64,000 bases of DNA from Endomychus coccineus (taxonomy: Eukaryota; Arthropoda; Insecta; Coleoptera; Endomychidae): assembly GCA_958510875.1 (NCBI GenBank), contig OY294069.1:3844001-3908000 (forward strand). Reading direction: 5' to 3'. A program made the position numbers and the translations under genes. Under the pieces are notes generated by a model. That model searched no databases and was not told the DNA's origin. It saw only the letters and a program-made list of their open reading frames with translations. Shown here in pieces: positions 1 to 9,809 of the stretch (positions are counted from its first letter, which is position 1; each line of letters opens with the position of its first letter).

Positions 1-1300
1 TACTAACACGTATGCTTATTATTTTTGTCTTTACGTACGTCTCACGATCATCATCAGAATGCGTATCAAGGTCTGAAACAGGATTTCTTAGAATTAATTG
101 TATCCCCACAAATCGTCCTTATCGCACCCATTTCAATTAAAAATGCTCACGTCGCTGAAACGAACAGGAACACGAGTAATCGAAATTTTAACACATTAGT
201 GTTTCAAGTACATGAATATTTTTCAAGAATGCACTGCAATTTTCGCATAAAATTCGAAGTCGTTCCAACCAAAATGTTTTAAAACGATTGAAACCAAATA
301 ATATAACGATCAAGTATACACTTTCGAATCATATGTTGAATATTTATGAGGTAATAGAAGAGAGTGTCAGACCTTATTAGGAATATTGCTATTTATGTAG
401 GAATTTGGAAGAATTTTAAATAATTATATCAGTATCAATCGAACTTTATGATCACATGTCTGCTCTATGATTCATAGTCACGTTTGATGTGAATCATTTC
501 CAGAATAAATCTTTCATTATGATTAGTTTCTATAGTTAAAATAAATTTTGTTGTAATCAAATTGATGGTTATAATCAAAACAATCTATAGCAAGGGCATT
601 CTGCAAATATTGTTTAGAGATTCCTGTATAAGTTTCATCGCAATCTAAACAATTTAGTTTGTATGCTGTATACTTTATTTTGAGGTATTGATGGTTTTAG
701 ATTTGAAAAATATCCACGTACACAGTGCGCCACATTTATATCATACTTTCTAAACATTTTTCTCTAAGGTCTCCGGAATGTATGTTAATGCTGTAAAGTT
801 ATCTGTATTACCGTCTATGTTATTTATATATGACGTCCCATAATATATTTTGTATATTCTTTCTTCAATGATGGGGTTGAATAATGTTTTTGGATAGCCA
901 TTCATCTCTAGTGTATTACGAACACTTCAAAAATTTTTGGGACGGTCCTCTGGATGAGACAATTTATTATCGCGATCTGTGAGGCTGTTTATAACACTTT
1001 TTTTATTGGTGCAATTGAATCGGAGTGAAGATATCGTTGAAACCAAACTTCTTCAGTAAGCTACGAAGTATTCAGTTTTCCTTCTGAATCATGCCTCAAA
1101 TTCATATCATATATTGCTCACTTCTATTTCCCAAGTAAATTGAATTTTACAGTGGAAATTGTTAAATTTATTAATCACGTACTGAATTTTATCTTTGGGA
1201 ACACACATTAGTCATCTACATACCATTAGAAAAATACGGGTTGAAAATCAAAATAATAATAAGCATATGTGCTAGTGTGAACTATTTCCTGAGAATTAAT
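1..1300 (-). mobile_element. Penelope-like element remnant
   Basis: A decayed Penelope-like retroelement reads on the minus strand, broken by frameshifts and stops. Around 900-660 the minus strand gives a reverse-transcriptase tail-like stretch (NGYPKTLF-like, then TYIPETLEKN) followed by YKLNCLDCDETYTGI, which resembles the GIY-YIG endonuclease entry of PLEs (YKI-C-DC---Y-GQT). Its 3' flank at 1-60 carries minus-strand CTGATGATGATCGTGAGA, related to the hammerhead-like motif at 45323-45364 but lacking the GAAA box. Bases 130-180 match the arms of the palindrome at 44861-45418. A partial copy of the same flank lies inverted at about 1244-1300. The family call rests on motif order. The exact ends are uncertain and the left end may lie outside the window. 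Confidence 0.55.
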
Positions 1301-1979
1301 ATATAATTATCGTTAATGTGATATAATTTTTTTTTTTATAATCCGCTTATTCGTGTTATTCTAACTAGATTGATCTAATCAACAATATGGTCCGTGATAC
1401 GTAGAAAAACAGTAACACAATCACAATTCAGTGTATTTTCATCCATTTGAAATGAAATAACAAAGACAAACCAATCGTTGTATTGTTATCAACGTGACCT
1501 AATTTGTCATTAAATATCTAGTCCTTCCGATTGTCGAATTCTCCGAACGCAGTGGAGCAAATACGGCCTAGACAGAAATTCATGACGGAAAATTACGGAA
1601 TTTCCATGGCGGGGCTCGATCGCGTAATGCCGTCAAAAGCAGGACGTACGTAGGTACTGAGTTGATTTACGTCAAAGGTAAATTGTGAATTCTACCAATA
1701 GCTCGGGATCGCTTCACACCCAGTTAGCAGACATTCGGAATGCCTTCTCGCATAAGCTTCCATGTTAAATGGCGCTTGTTAATATCGTCCTTTTCTTATT
1801 TCCGCCGCCTCGCACTATCACACGGATATAGATGGCGCTGGTGAGGACGCGTTATACGCGGCTGATATAAATACGAGATGCGATTATATCTGCCGAGAGT
1901 TTTATTGCTTCACGCGCCTCGTAGCGAATTGTGTGCTGTATCTTCAACATTGTATGATTCTTCGTATTTCTTCTTGCAG
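1301..1979. other. Intronic sequence before neuroligin exon
   Basis: I see no gene here. The stretch 1540-1915 is richer in G+C than its surroundings. The last 25 bases form a pyrimidine-rich tract ending in TTCTTGCAG, a good splice acceptor for the exon that follows. The upstream neuroligin exons must lie left of the window. Confidence 0.5.
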
Positions 1980-2098
1980 GAATCCTAATGAACATCATAA
2001 ACAGGAACCAGTGCTGGCGGCCTCCAGGGAGAGGAACAGATTCCGGTCCATTGTATGGGATGAGTACGATTCAATTCATCAAAAGTATCTCGAGATAG
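1980..2098 (+). CDS. Neuroligin internal exon (119 nt)
   Basis: Neuroligins are postsynaptic adhesion proteins with a catalytically inactive cholinesterase-like ectodomain that binds neurexin. This exon encodes about 40 residues near the end of that domain, starting NPNEHHKQEP and ending QKYLEIG. The layout matches the family segment where an NPN motif is followed by a charged stretch, a W-x-x-Y motif and a YL-x-IG ending. The acceptor is TTCTTGCAG|G and the donor is ATAG|GTAGGA. The exon begins with the third base of a codon, probably glycine, and ends after the first base of a glycine codon. It joins in frame to 43405, where GT ATG AAA CCG restores G-M-K-P, the known neuroligin continuation. 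No start or stop codon belongs to it. An in-frame TTG- or GTG-started reading upstream of 1980 is intron. Paralog assignment within insect neuroligins is not possible from this piece. Confidence 0.93.
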
Positions 2099-2118
2099 GT
2101 AGGAAACTTTCATTATAA

Positions 2119-2930
2119 ACTAAATTAGTTTCCTTAGACTGCTGTAGCTATTACATTCGGACTGGACGTATAGCAACTCACTATAAAATCTTTAGTAGGG
2201 AATGGAGGTTCTGTAAGTATGTAAGATCATCTAAACATAAAATTGCATTCGGAATAACTGAGTGGCTAGCCAATGGAGCAAATTAAGTGGATGAAATACA
2301 AAACGAGGCAAATCATTGTGGAAGGTCTTTCGTGGAAAGCTTGTTACTCGATAGAGATCAGTATACAGGGTGAGGCAAAATATGTTCAATCATTTTAATC
2401 ATCTCATAAAACTGTATTGACTCGAACAATAAAACAAGCAAATACTTACATTCAAGAATAGTCAGAAAATACTGTTCATGACCTGAAAACTGGGTGTCGT
2501 AAATGCCCGCATTATAAGCCATAGGCTCTTCTTGTCACGTGGCGAACTTCTGTATGACAGGTCTGAAACTAATGTTCTCATTATTATTATTATGTTTCTC
2601 TTCATTTGCTCTAGGTTTATTTTCATAAGTTATGAATGAGAAATAGAAAAGAAAAATAGAAAATAGGAAATGAGTTAATCCAAAAAATTTATTAGGAGTA
2701 TAATAATATATTAATAAGAAGCTTATTTCAAAAAATTCAGTATTTTTTAATTTTGGATTCACGTTTACATATTCATAAAGATTCACATAATAGCCAATAA
2801 TGAAATTTTAATGAATGTGGAATATAATATAATGAATATCACAAAGGAGCATAAAAGTTTTGTGTGTGAGATGTATATTCTTCATAATTTATTTAAAAGA
2901 AAATAAGATTTTATTCCATTGATTAATATA
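2119..2930. other. AT-rich intron, nothing recognised
   Basis: AT-rich sequence with short poly-A and poly-T runs. The 83-codon minus-strand open frame at 2535-2786 has low-complexity composition (F, Y, N rich) and no family features, so I do not call it a gene. Confidence 0.4.
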
Positions 2931-2944
2931 AAAGTGTATTTAAA

Positions 2945-3045
2945 TTGATAATAAATATACATATATACATACTTTCATACATACATATACACATACATAC
3001 ATAGACACACATAGGCACATGCATATATACATAGATATAGATAAG
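2945..3045. repeat. Degenerate ATAC/ACAT microsatellite
   Basis: An irregular run of ATACAT, ACATAC and ATAG units covers about 100 bases. It is visible by eye as repeated TACATACATA blocks with TAGACACACATAGG interruptions. Confidence 0.75.
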
Positions 3046-3288
3046 CTAAGTGAAAATAAAATTAACAAAAGCGAGTATTGTATGATACGAATATTTTAAA
3101 TCTATAAGTTCATGTATTTATAATCTATTCAACGATTGTAACCACTTGTTGATTTTACTTTTCAAGAGGTTGATGGAATTGTAATTTTTTATATTATGTG
3201 ATAATTGTATATCACATATGGGATGTGATTTATTATTAAAAATAGCTTAAAATATATGAAAATTAGCGAATTTTACTGTAGAGCATAA

Positions 3289-3960
3289 TTGGGCTCATTT
3301 TGGTATAGGAAGAGTCTCCTGAACCAGAAGCTGACAAGTGGAAAGTGTGATCTCTTGTTTTTCTCCTTTTATTCAACAATTTATGGCAAATTAATAGTTA
3401 CCAAACTAAAACCTAGAGTTTATAAGCTGATTTGCCAAGACTGTAATAACTTTTATATAGGTAGAACTTATCGTAATTTTAAGCTCGAATATCAATAACA
3501 TCTCAACCTTTGTTAACCATTTCTTACACACAGATTATACCTCTCCTAATTTAGATAGCCTCAGCATTTTACATAATCGAATCAAAGGTTTCAAATTAAA
3601 TAAATTAGATAGAGATTGATGAAGGTGTGAGAAACTCCTGTAACAATTAACCTGAATAATCAGTTACACCAGCACCAAAGTGATCTTTTCCTTTGTCATG
3701 TAAAGCATATTAAATAATAATAATCCCGATGCACAATTCACTCTGTTCCTCGGGATCTGCCTCTTTCAGAATTCAGGATTCCAATTTCATTAACCCTATT
3801 ATACATTAGTTCTTATTTACACTCCAACAAGTTACTGTTTACTTCATAATTTTTTGTCTGTCTGATAATGGCACTTCGGCGTTGAAACTATAGTTATGTT
3901 CTCATATTATTATTCAAAGTAATTGTTCTTTCATTCAATTATATATAAAAATTATTACCA
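3289..3960 (+). mobile_element. Penelope-like element 3' remnant
   Basis: The + strand reads KPRVYKLICQDCNNFYIGRT at about 3403-3465. This is the start of a PLE GIY-YIG endonuclease (VYKLIC-DC---YIGRT). A frameshift near 3495 is followed in another frame by VNHFLHTDYTSPNLD and HNRIKGFKLNKLDR, which resembles the endonuclease C-terminal half. The 3' flank contains a hammerhead-like CTGATAA...GAAAC arrangement near 3862-3888. It is a truncated, inactive copy in the opposite orientation to the remnant at 1-1300. Confidence 0.6.
3853..3905 (+). ncRNA. Degenerate hammerhead-like motif
   Basis: CTGATAA at 3862-3868 (consensus CUGANGA with G8 changed to A) precedes an imperfect stem and then GAAACTATAGTTA. 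There ACU/AGU can pair as a short stem III. Stem I pairing is weak and stem II has a mismatch, so cleavage activity is doubtful. Its position just downstream of a PLE endonuclease is what supports the call. Confidence 0.3.
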
Positions 3961-4194
3961 AATTGATGCTAGAAATCATTCCCACTTATGGATTCACCTC
4001 CTGAATTGTAATTTATTAGCAATGGTTACATTTGATAATTCCAAACCAACATAATTAACATTTTAGGCGCAATAGCATGTATTATGCGTCCATGAAACGG
4101 AATAATTCATTAATCGCATTATACTTATTATTGGTGTATGTATTTGGAGGTTAATTGTATGTTGTCTATCTAATTAAGTATAGCGTAATCGATT

Positions 4195-4345
4195 ATACGA
4201 ATTACACAATATTCATCACTTAATTGCGCTGATCGAAGTTTATTTGCCGGAGAGCGCTGCATGTTGTAATTTAATCAACCGATCCCATATAATTTTAGGA
4301 CAAATAAATTCTCACGACTCCGACGATATGGCAATATCAAATTTC
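4195..4345. repeat. Direct-repeat copy A (pair with 6690-6830)
   Basis: About 145 bases, including GATCGAAGTTTATTTGC, TGTTGTAATTTAAT and CCCATATAATTT, recur with substitutions at 6690-6830. The copies have the same orientation, about 2.5 kb apart. The nature of the repeat is unknown. Confidence 0.6.
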
Positions 4346-4349
4346 CGAA

Positions 4350-5280
4350 CAATTGAATTATGTTCGATAAAAATTTTAACAGCATCGGCTGTACCAATTC
4401 CGTTAATTGAAAAGAGATTGTGGGGTTCCCTTTCTCGGATAGCTTCCTTTGGAATTTCGGGACCTTTATAGGAACATGAAGAATCGTAAGCATAGTTGAT
4501 TCAAATTAATTGCTGACTGCGAATGAAGTTTAAGCTATCTGCTCGTATATATTATATACCGGATATTCCACGAGTTTTTGTGAATCCATTATCTTGAAAA
4601 CTTTACAAATGACAAACATCAAACTTGGCAGTTATAGACAGTCAAAATTGATGTTTACATTTACACCTCTAATTTGCTCCGCATTTTTGGTCATGTTACA
4701 ATATTTCAGATGGAACAACTTGTATATTATGTTGTTTTTTGGCATACTTCTGGCAAACAAATCTAACGATACTAAACTCATCATTTGTGTTGTGCATATG
4801 GATGACAAACAACCATTTTAAGTGGAGTTCGTGAAAATTGTAGAAGGCTTAGATATAATTTAATCCACCGGTTGTGATCAATTAATAGTGATGTCAAGCT
4901 TAGCCAATAACTGTCATCCATTATTATTGGAAATATTGTAACACACTGGTATTCCGGGTGTGTTATTGTGAGTAAAAAGTGAGGGCCTATAAACTAATGA
5001 ATAGTTGCAATATTTTCCCAAAATTTGCATTAATAATGTGTGACAGAATGTTGAAATATGTCCATAAAATATCCAATACTAATAGATATCAGTGTCTGCG
5101 GGAACGGCGTATCGGATTGCCAGTTTGGACCAGTGAGTCGTTGCGTCCGTGACTCTCGGTCATGGCAAAGTATGGGATTGGGCAGCTGGAAGCATCATCC
5201 CCAAATAGTAATTAGACATGCAAACAATGATTAATAACTGAGTTTACTCTGATGATGACTTCTTGATAACCGTAAGGTCA
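4350..5280. other. Intron, nothing recognised
   Basis: No coding feature, RNA or repeat boundary could be supported. The 75-codon open frames here lack family motifs and resemble chance frames. Confidence 0.4.
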
Positions 5281-5289
5281 TCAGTACTA

Positions 5290-6130
5290 ACTTCGAAGAA
5301 AAAACAATATGGCGATGATAAATGAGAAAAAACCTCCTGACATTTTGACTATTGTTTGACAAGTGTCTGACTGGAGCTTGGAAAGGGTCTGACATTCAGA
5401 CATTCATTTGTCAAGTGTACACTGGTAGTGGTGAAGTCCAAAAATATATTTGTCACAACGGTCGTCATATCCGGTGAAACAGGAAGTGGGTTATATAGTA
5501 AACACTTTGGCAAACCTGAAATGGGTATTTTACTGCATGTTTGGAATCTACGTGATATACTGAATACTAATATTTTAATTATATAGTGAAGGGTACTACC
5601 GACCTTCTGCGATAACGCCTCGAAATTTCATTTTTCAGAATATAGCTTCATGAGTATTAGATGCTAGTGTTTGATGCGTGGAATATAAATCTCTAACTTC
5701 CCAAAAACATATCTAGCCTTACGCGGTATCAAATGGCTCCTAGAGAACAAAATTTATGAACTGTCAACTGTCGTTATTCGTCGGTAGCAGCCGTCGATCT
5801 TTGTCCACGAAAGATGATGACAGGATGATGACATAACTTACTATTTCAAAGAATTTCGTTCCAGCAGCCGGCGACCATGATTCACGAACGATGATCGCCA
5901 GATAATAACGTTACTCACTTTCCAAACTATTTCGTTGCTAAGAACCGGCGACCATAGTTCACGAACTATGATGATCATGACGCCCGCACCTGTTTGAAAA
6001 TAAAGTGTCAGACTAGTTTCTTACAAGTTTTTGAGACGTGCCTGATAAGTATCGAACAAATGTCTGACAAATAAATTTTCAGTTTTTCGGAAAAAATCAA
6101 TATGGCAGCGGTAAATAAGAAAAATCTCCA
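5290..6130. repeat. Repeat block with related ends and triplicated motif
   Basis: Both ends carry the same sequence: AACAATATGGCGATGATAAA near 5308 and a TCAATATGGCAGCGGTAAAT version near 6097. The segment CAAGTGTCTGAC and close variants recur inside. Three imprecise units of about 80-90 bases at about 5780-5990 each contain an accession of the form GGCGACCAT-GTTCACGAAC-ATGATGATC, whose core CATAGTTCACGAACTATG is palindromic. The same core returns at 35160-35345. I cannot assign the block to a transposon class. Confidence 0.45.
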
Positions 6131-6689
6131 ACAATAGCTGTATTTTCAGTGGATAATGGTGGATATTTGTTATTTATAGTGTTGTAGTAACGGTTTCATA
6201 TTATTATTGGAAGTAGTATAGGAATAAAGTAATCGTTTCTTCATTTAATCATAACGATAAATTACCATAAAGTAACGGCTACCATCGACATAATACTCTT
6301 TAAGGGCGATGATAAAAATCTTCCTATCGAAATGGAACATCCAACTCATAGACAGTCTGAATACCAGTTCCATCACATTGAATTGGATCTGCTTTTCAGC
6401 TTGAGGAGTAGCTTATCAATAATAAATATCTACAAAATTGAAAATCACGAATTTCACAATAATTCCATCGTTTCCGATTAAGACAGACTGTGTGGAGTGA
6501 AATTATCATCACGAAAGTAGGTGATGCTTTGAATATCAGGTATACAAAATAATTCATATATAGTTATAGGTTGATTTATTTCGCTTCCAGCTTATAAGCT
6601 CCGCTTGTATTATTCCGTATTCACTGTTATGATTAGTGAGTTTTCCCGACTGTTATTGCGCAGCTCGTTACAATGTCCACTCGTTATAA

Positions 6690-6830
6690 ATTGCTCAATA
6701 TTTATCACTCAATTACACTGATCGAGGTTTATTTACTGGAGCGCAACATATTGTAATTTAATTAACTGAGCCCACATAATTTCGCAGCAAATAATTTCGC
6801 CAGACTCCAAACGGTAACGATATTAAATTA
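6690..6830. repeat. Direct-repeat copy B (pair with 4195-4345)
   Basis: This is a diverged second copy of the segment at 4195-4345, with shared blocks GATCGAGGTTTATTTAC, ATTGTAATTTAATTAA and GACTCCAAACGGTAACGATAT. Confidence 0.6.
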
Positions 6831-7710
6831 CGACTCAGATGAATCATTGTTCTAAATGATTGTAGCCTCCTCTAGTGGAGCGTCGTGTTCCAGAGTCAAT
6901 GGTATGAAATTCCCCCAGCGTCCGAAAGCTTTTAGCCGCAGTGAGTGTGTTTAATGTATTTTTAACATGCACTCAGTCTCGGGTCCTCCTCAAACTGGCC
7001 CGCGCGTTTCGTTTGAATGCTTTATGGAATTTACGATTGCACCTGAAGTTGTTTATCTTGAAAACGAGAGAATAACGTCTTCTACGGGCGTTTTTGTTAT
7101 ATCAAATATTTACACATTAATGTGTTCATTTGATGTACTGGTTTCTTTGAGAGGATGTTAATGGATATTTAATGGTAGCGTCATGACTGGCTATTTCGCC
7201 AAAACCCTACTCATGTAATGGCTGTAGCTATCAATAAAAAGATTGCTAGATAGAACTGGATCAAGCTTATCCGTTGAACCGAACACCTCATTTATATGGA
7301 CCTCAAAATGTTCACTGAATGATTTTTCCGAAGATAGATGGAAATAAGTAAGCTGCGTTATATGGATCTCAATTATTTATGATCAGTGTCGAGTTATGTA
7401 TAAAAACTAAAGTTTTTGAAGTATTCCTTCATAGGATGTTGGATGAAGCGAAATGGTAATGATCTGACCATTCGCATACCCTTATCCTCACGGCCTATGT
7501 AACATCTCGTTATAAAACATTTCATTGATCTCGAAAATGCTATACGTTCATCAGTTCCAATTAGAACAGCTAACAATTGGATGGAGGAGAATCGCTAATC
7601 AATAACATCCGGATGGTCTCTGCTCGTCAGAAATTTCATCTGTTCTGATCGAAAAAAAATCCATCCAGGTCACAATTTCACGAAAAATTACCGCCACCAA
7701 TGTGACTCAC
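6831..7710. other. Intron, nothing recognised
   Basis: Short open frames occur at 6967-7161 and 7394-7576 but show no recognisable domain or splice context. Confidence 0.4.
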
Positions 7711-7713
7711 AAT

Positions 7714-7839
7714 AGTATATTGTATAACTAGCACGGAATGATAGTCATTTCCCACGAGTATGAAGTTTGCAGCCGTAGGCGAATGCTGCAAATCATACGA
7801 GTGGGAAATGAGCATTCCGTGCAAGTTATACACTATACT
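7714..7839. repeat. Hairpin, about 56-bp arms
   Basis: AGTATATTGTATAACT...GCACGGAATG at 7714-7773 is followed, after a loop of about 11 bases (CGTAGGCGAAT), by its reverse complement to 7839, with a few mismatches. It lies 100 bp downstream of the Crypton-like stop codon and may be the element's terminus, or an unrelated small foldback. Confidence 0.8.
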
Positions 7840-7938
7840 TTTTCTACGGCTATAACATAATATATTAGCGAAATGATTTTACAACAGAATTTTGAACTTT
7901 GAATTTAATTAGGTATATTAAAAATGTCAAAATACAAT

Positions 7939-9251
7939 TTAATTATTAACAATATTCACAGTTATATTGTTACAGTGATTAAATGTTATATTTGAAGCAT
8001 CTGGGCACGGCAATGACATGTTTGTATTTTCCTTGTGCTCCAAAATATAGGATCTTGAAGTAGATGGTAGGTTTTCAGAATCATTAATAGAATTCATTAT
8101 CTTATTGGCGACATCAAATTTATTTTTCATAGACTCGTCAATATAACTTTCTGCAACCGTGGTTGATTTCCAACCTCCATGTCGTTTCAGTGAGGTGATG
8201 TCTTCGCCAGCATCTATAAGGATTGTTGCTGAAGATCGTCTGAAGCAATGACCAGTATAAAGCTCAGGATTTGGAAGTTTCAAGAATTTAGCTATTCTTG
8301 TTCCTGTATAACCAATTTTATTAAGACCAACCCTTTGTACTGTGCATTTTCCTTTTTGATAATTTACGAAAAAATAATTTTGTGCAACGTGTTCAGGACG
8401 AAGGTCTTTGTATTTTTTATAAATATCATAAAATACACCGGTTATTGTGAATTTTCTAGGCACTTTTGTTTTTGTAGTGGGTATTTGTATAAGAACTGCT
8501 GCTGAACCCAAGTCTCTACAATCTGTTGTTTTCATTCTATAAAGTTCGTCTCTTCTAGAAGCACCCATAATCCCCATGATTAATAGAACCTAAAAAATGA
8601 AAATAAAAATATAAGAAAAAAATAATGCTTGATGTGCGAATCGAACCATCGACCTTCGTATTATGAAGCGAGCACCTAACCACTGAGCTAACTCATCTTC
8701 ACACTATTATTCTTGTACAAATGGTATTAGTAATAACGTCTGTAGTAACATATTTTTCTCAAATAATTATTAAAAAAAAATACTAAACAATTTTATCGGA
8801 AAAGATAATAATTTACCTTATCAAGTAAATAAATGTCATCCGGAGCGTTTTTTATGAACTTGTCGACTTCATCTGTGGAGAAAATTTTAGATTTCTTCGG
8901 CCTGTAGCCATCTGATTTTCTTTTAAGAAATGCTTTGAGTTTCGAATATTTTCCAATGTCTACAGTTGTGTTGATATTCAGCATGGTCCTTAACATGGAA
9001 TATTGCGCCCATAAAGTTGAGGATTTCAATTTTTGAGATAGTTCATTGAAGTATGCAAGAAATACAGTTTCTGTATTTGACGCGGTACCCTTTTCTCTTT
9101 GCCAGTCTGTGAAGGATTTGTATGCTTTCACATATTTTTCTTTTGATATTTCTGGAATTAAATTGACACATGCCTGTTTTGCGGCTTCAATAATTTCTGG
9201 GGGAGTCAGTTCTACGTCACTTTCGCTGCTCATCGTTTGATTCAAGTTCAA
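7939..9251 (-). CDS. Crypton-like tyrosine recombinase, two exons
   Basis: Exon 1 runs 9251-8817 (145 codons from ATG, starting MNLNQTMSSESD) and ends DK at a GTAAAT donor. Exon 2 runs 8589-7939 after a TTTTTTAG acceptor and starts VLLIMGIMGASRRDEL. Splicing removes 227 bp and gives a 361-residue protein with no internal stop. Exon 1 looks like the helical core-binding domain (KAYKSFTDWQREKG, LKAFLKRKSDG). Exon 2 holds the catalytic domain of the tyrosine recombinase family: first Arg in GASRRDEL, the H-x-x-R box in GHCFRRSSATIL, then KRHGGWKS and the likely nucleophile Tyr in AESYID. Cryptons are DNA transposons that use such an enzyme to excise as circles and reintegrate. The short length without a long C-terminal extension fits insect types. 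The frame looks intact, so the copy may be recent or domesticated. The intron contains a tRNA-like sequence. Transposon boundaries were not found. Confidence 0.8.
8629..8700 (-). pseudogene. tRNA-like sequence in Crypton intron
   Basis: The minus strand reads GATGAG, then TTAGCTCAGTGGTTAGG (a full A box), a CTTC-ATAATAC-GAAG anticodon-like arm, then GAAGGTCGATGGTTCGATTC with a near-perfect B box. Six of seven acceptor positions (GATGAGT with GCACATC) can pair, but about four bases of the T arm are missing and the D stem is imperfect. The arrangement is closest to tRNA-Ile (AAT) as I remember it, but a Met-like reading (CAT) is possible. It is most likely a decayed tRNA gene or the head of a SINE. 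Confidence 0.5.
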
Positions 9252-9342
9252 AAATCTAACTAAACAGAGCTGTCAGTATTCGTTGTTTGAATTTTGACAT
9301 TCCATGGGAGACGTGATAAATTGTAAAATAAAAACTCAATGA

Positions 9343-9368
9343 AACACAATGACTTCATTGTGTTATCA
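9343..9368. repeat. Short palindrome upstream of Crypton gene
   Basis: AACACAATGACTTCATTGTGTT is an almost complete inverted repeat about 100 bases upstream of the recombinase start codon. It could be a recombinase site or chance. Confidence 0.4.
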
Positions 9369-9630
9369 GGTGAGGAAATGAAATTGAAGGCATACAATGT
9401 ACCTCATTGTTTAATCAAAAACAGTTAGGAAAGAGCAGTATTGTGTCATGGCCGTAGAAGAAGTGATATTACATACTGGTATGCCCCTGTTCTCACCAAT
9501 TTGTACTCAAAAGGAATATACAGAGAGCAGCAAACTGAGTGGACTATTTTTGAACGGCAATAATACACTATTGTGAGAACACAAATCAAAAATGAGATAG
9601 ACGTTTTGATTAGCAAGGATGAGACATTAT

Positions 9631-9800
9631 TTAGTGGAATATTGAATGTAATAAATAGCTTCCGTTTTTGTCGAGGCACTCGTACAAGCGGTGTACTAAA
9701 TAGGGCATTACACGTTGAAGCACAGCTACAGGAATAGCTTCGATTTCATCACGAATTTTCATTTCGAGTTCATTTAGGCTTCGTGGCTTTCCAAACATCA
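9631..9800 (-). pseudogene. Mariner (DUF4817 group) transposase C-terminus
   Basis: The minus strand reads LNELEMKIRDEIEAIP then VAVLQRVMPYLVHRLYECLD and ends SYLLHSIFH followed by TAA at 9633-9631. This matches the typical C-terminal helix of Tc1/mariner-type transposases of the DUF4817 group (E-L-x-x-R-I-R-D-E-I, then L-Q-R-V-M). No catalytic domain accompanies it, so it is a fragment. The flanking sequence 9430-9630 looks repeat-like but is unassigned. Confidence 0.65.
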
Positions 9801-9809
9801 ACACTATGC

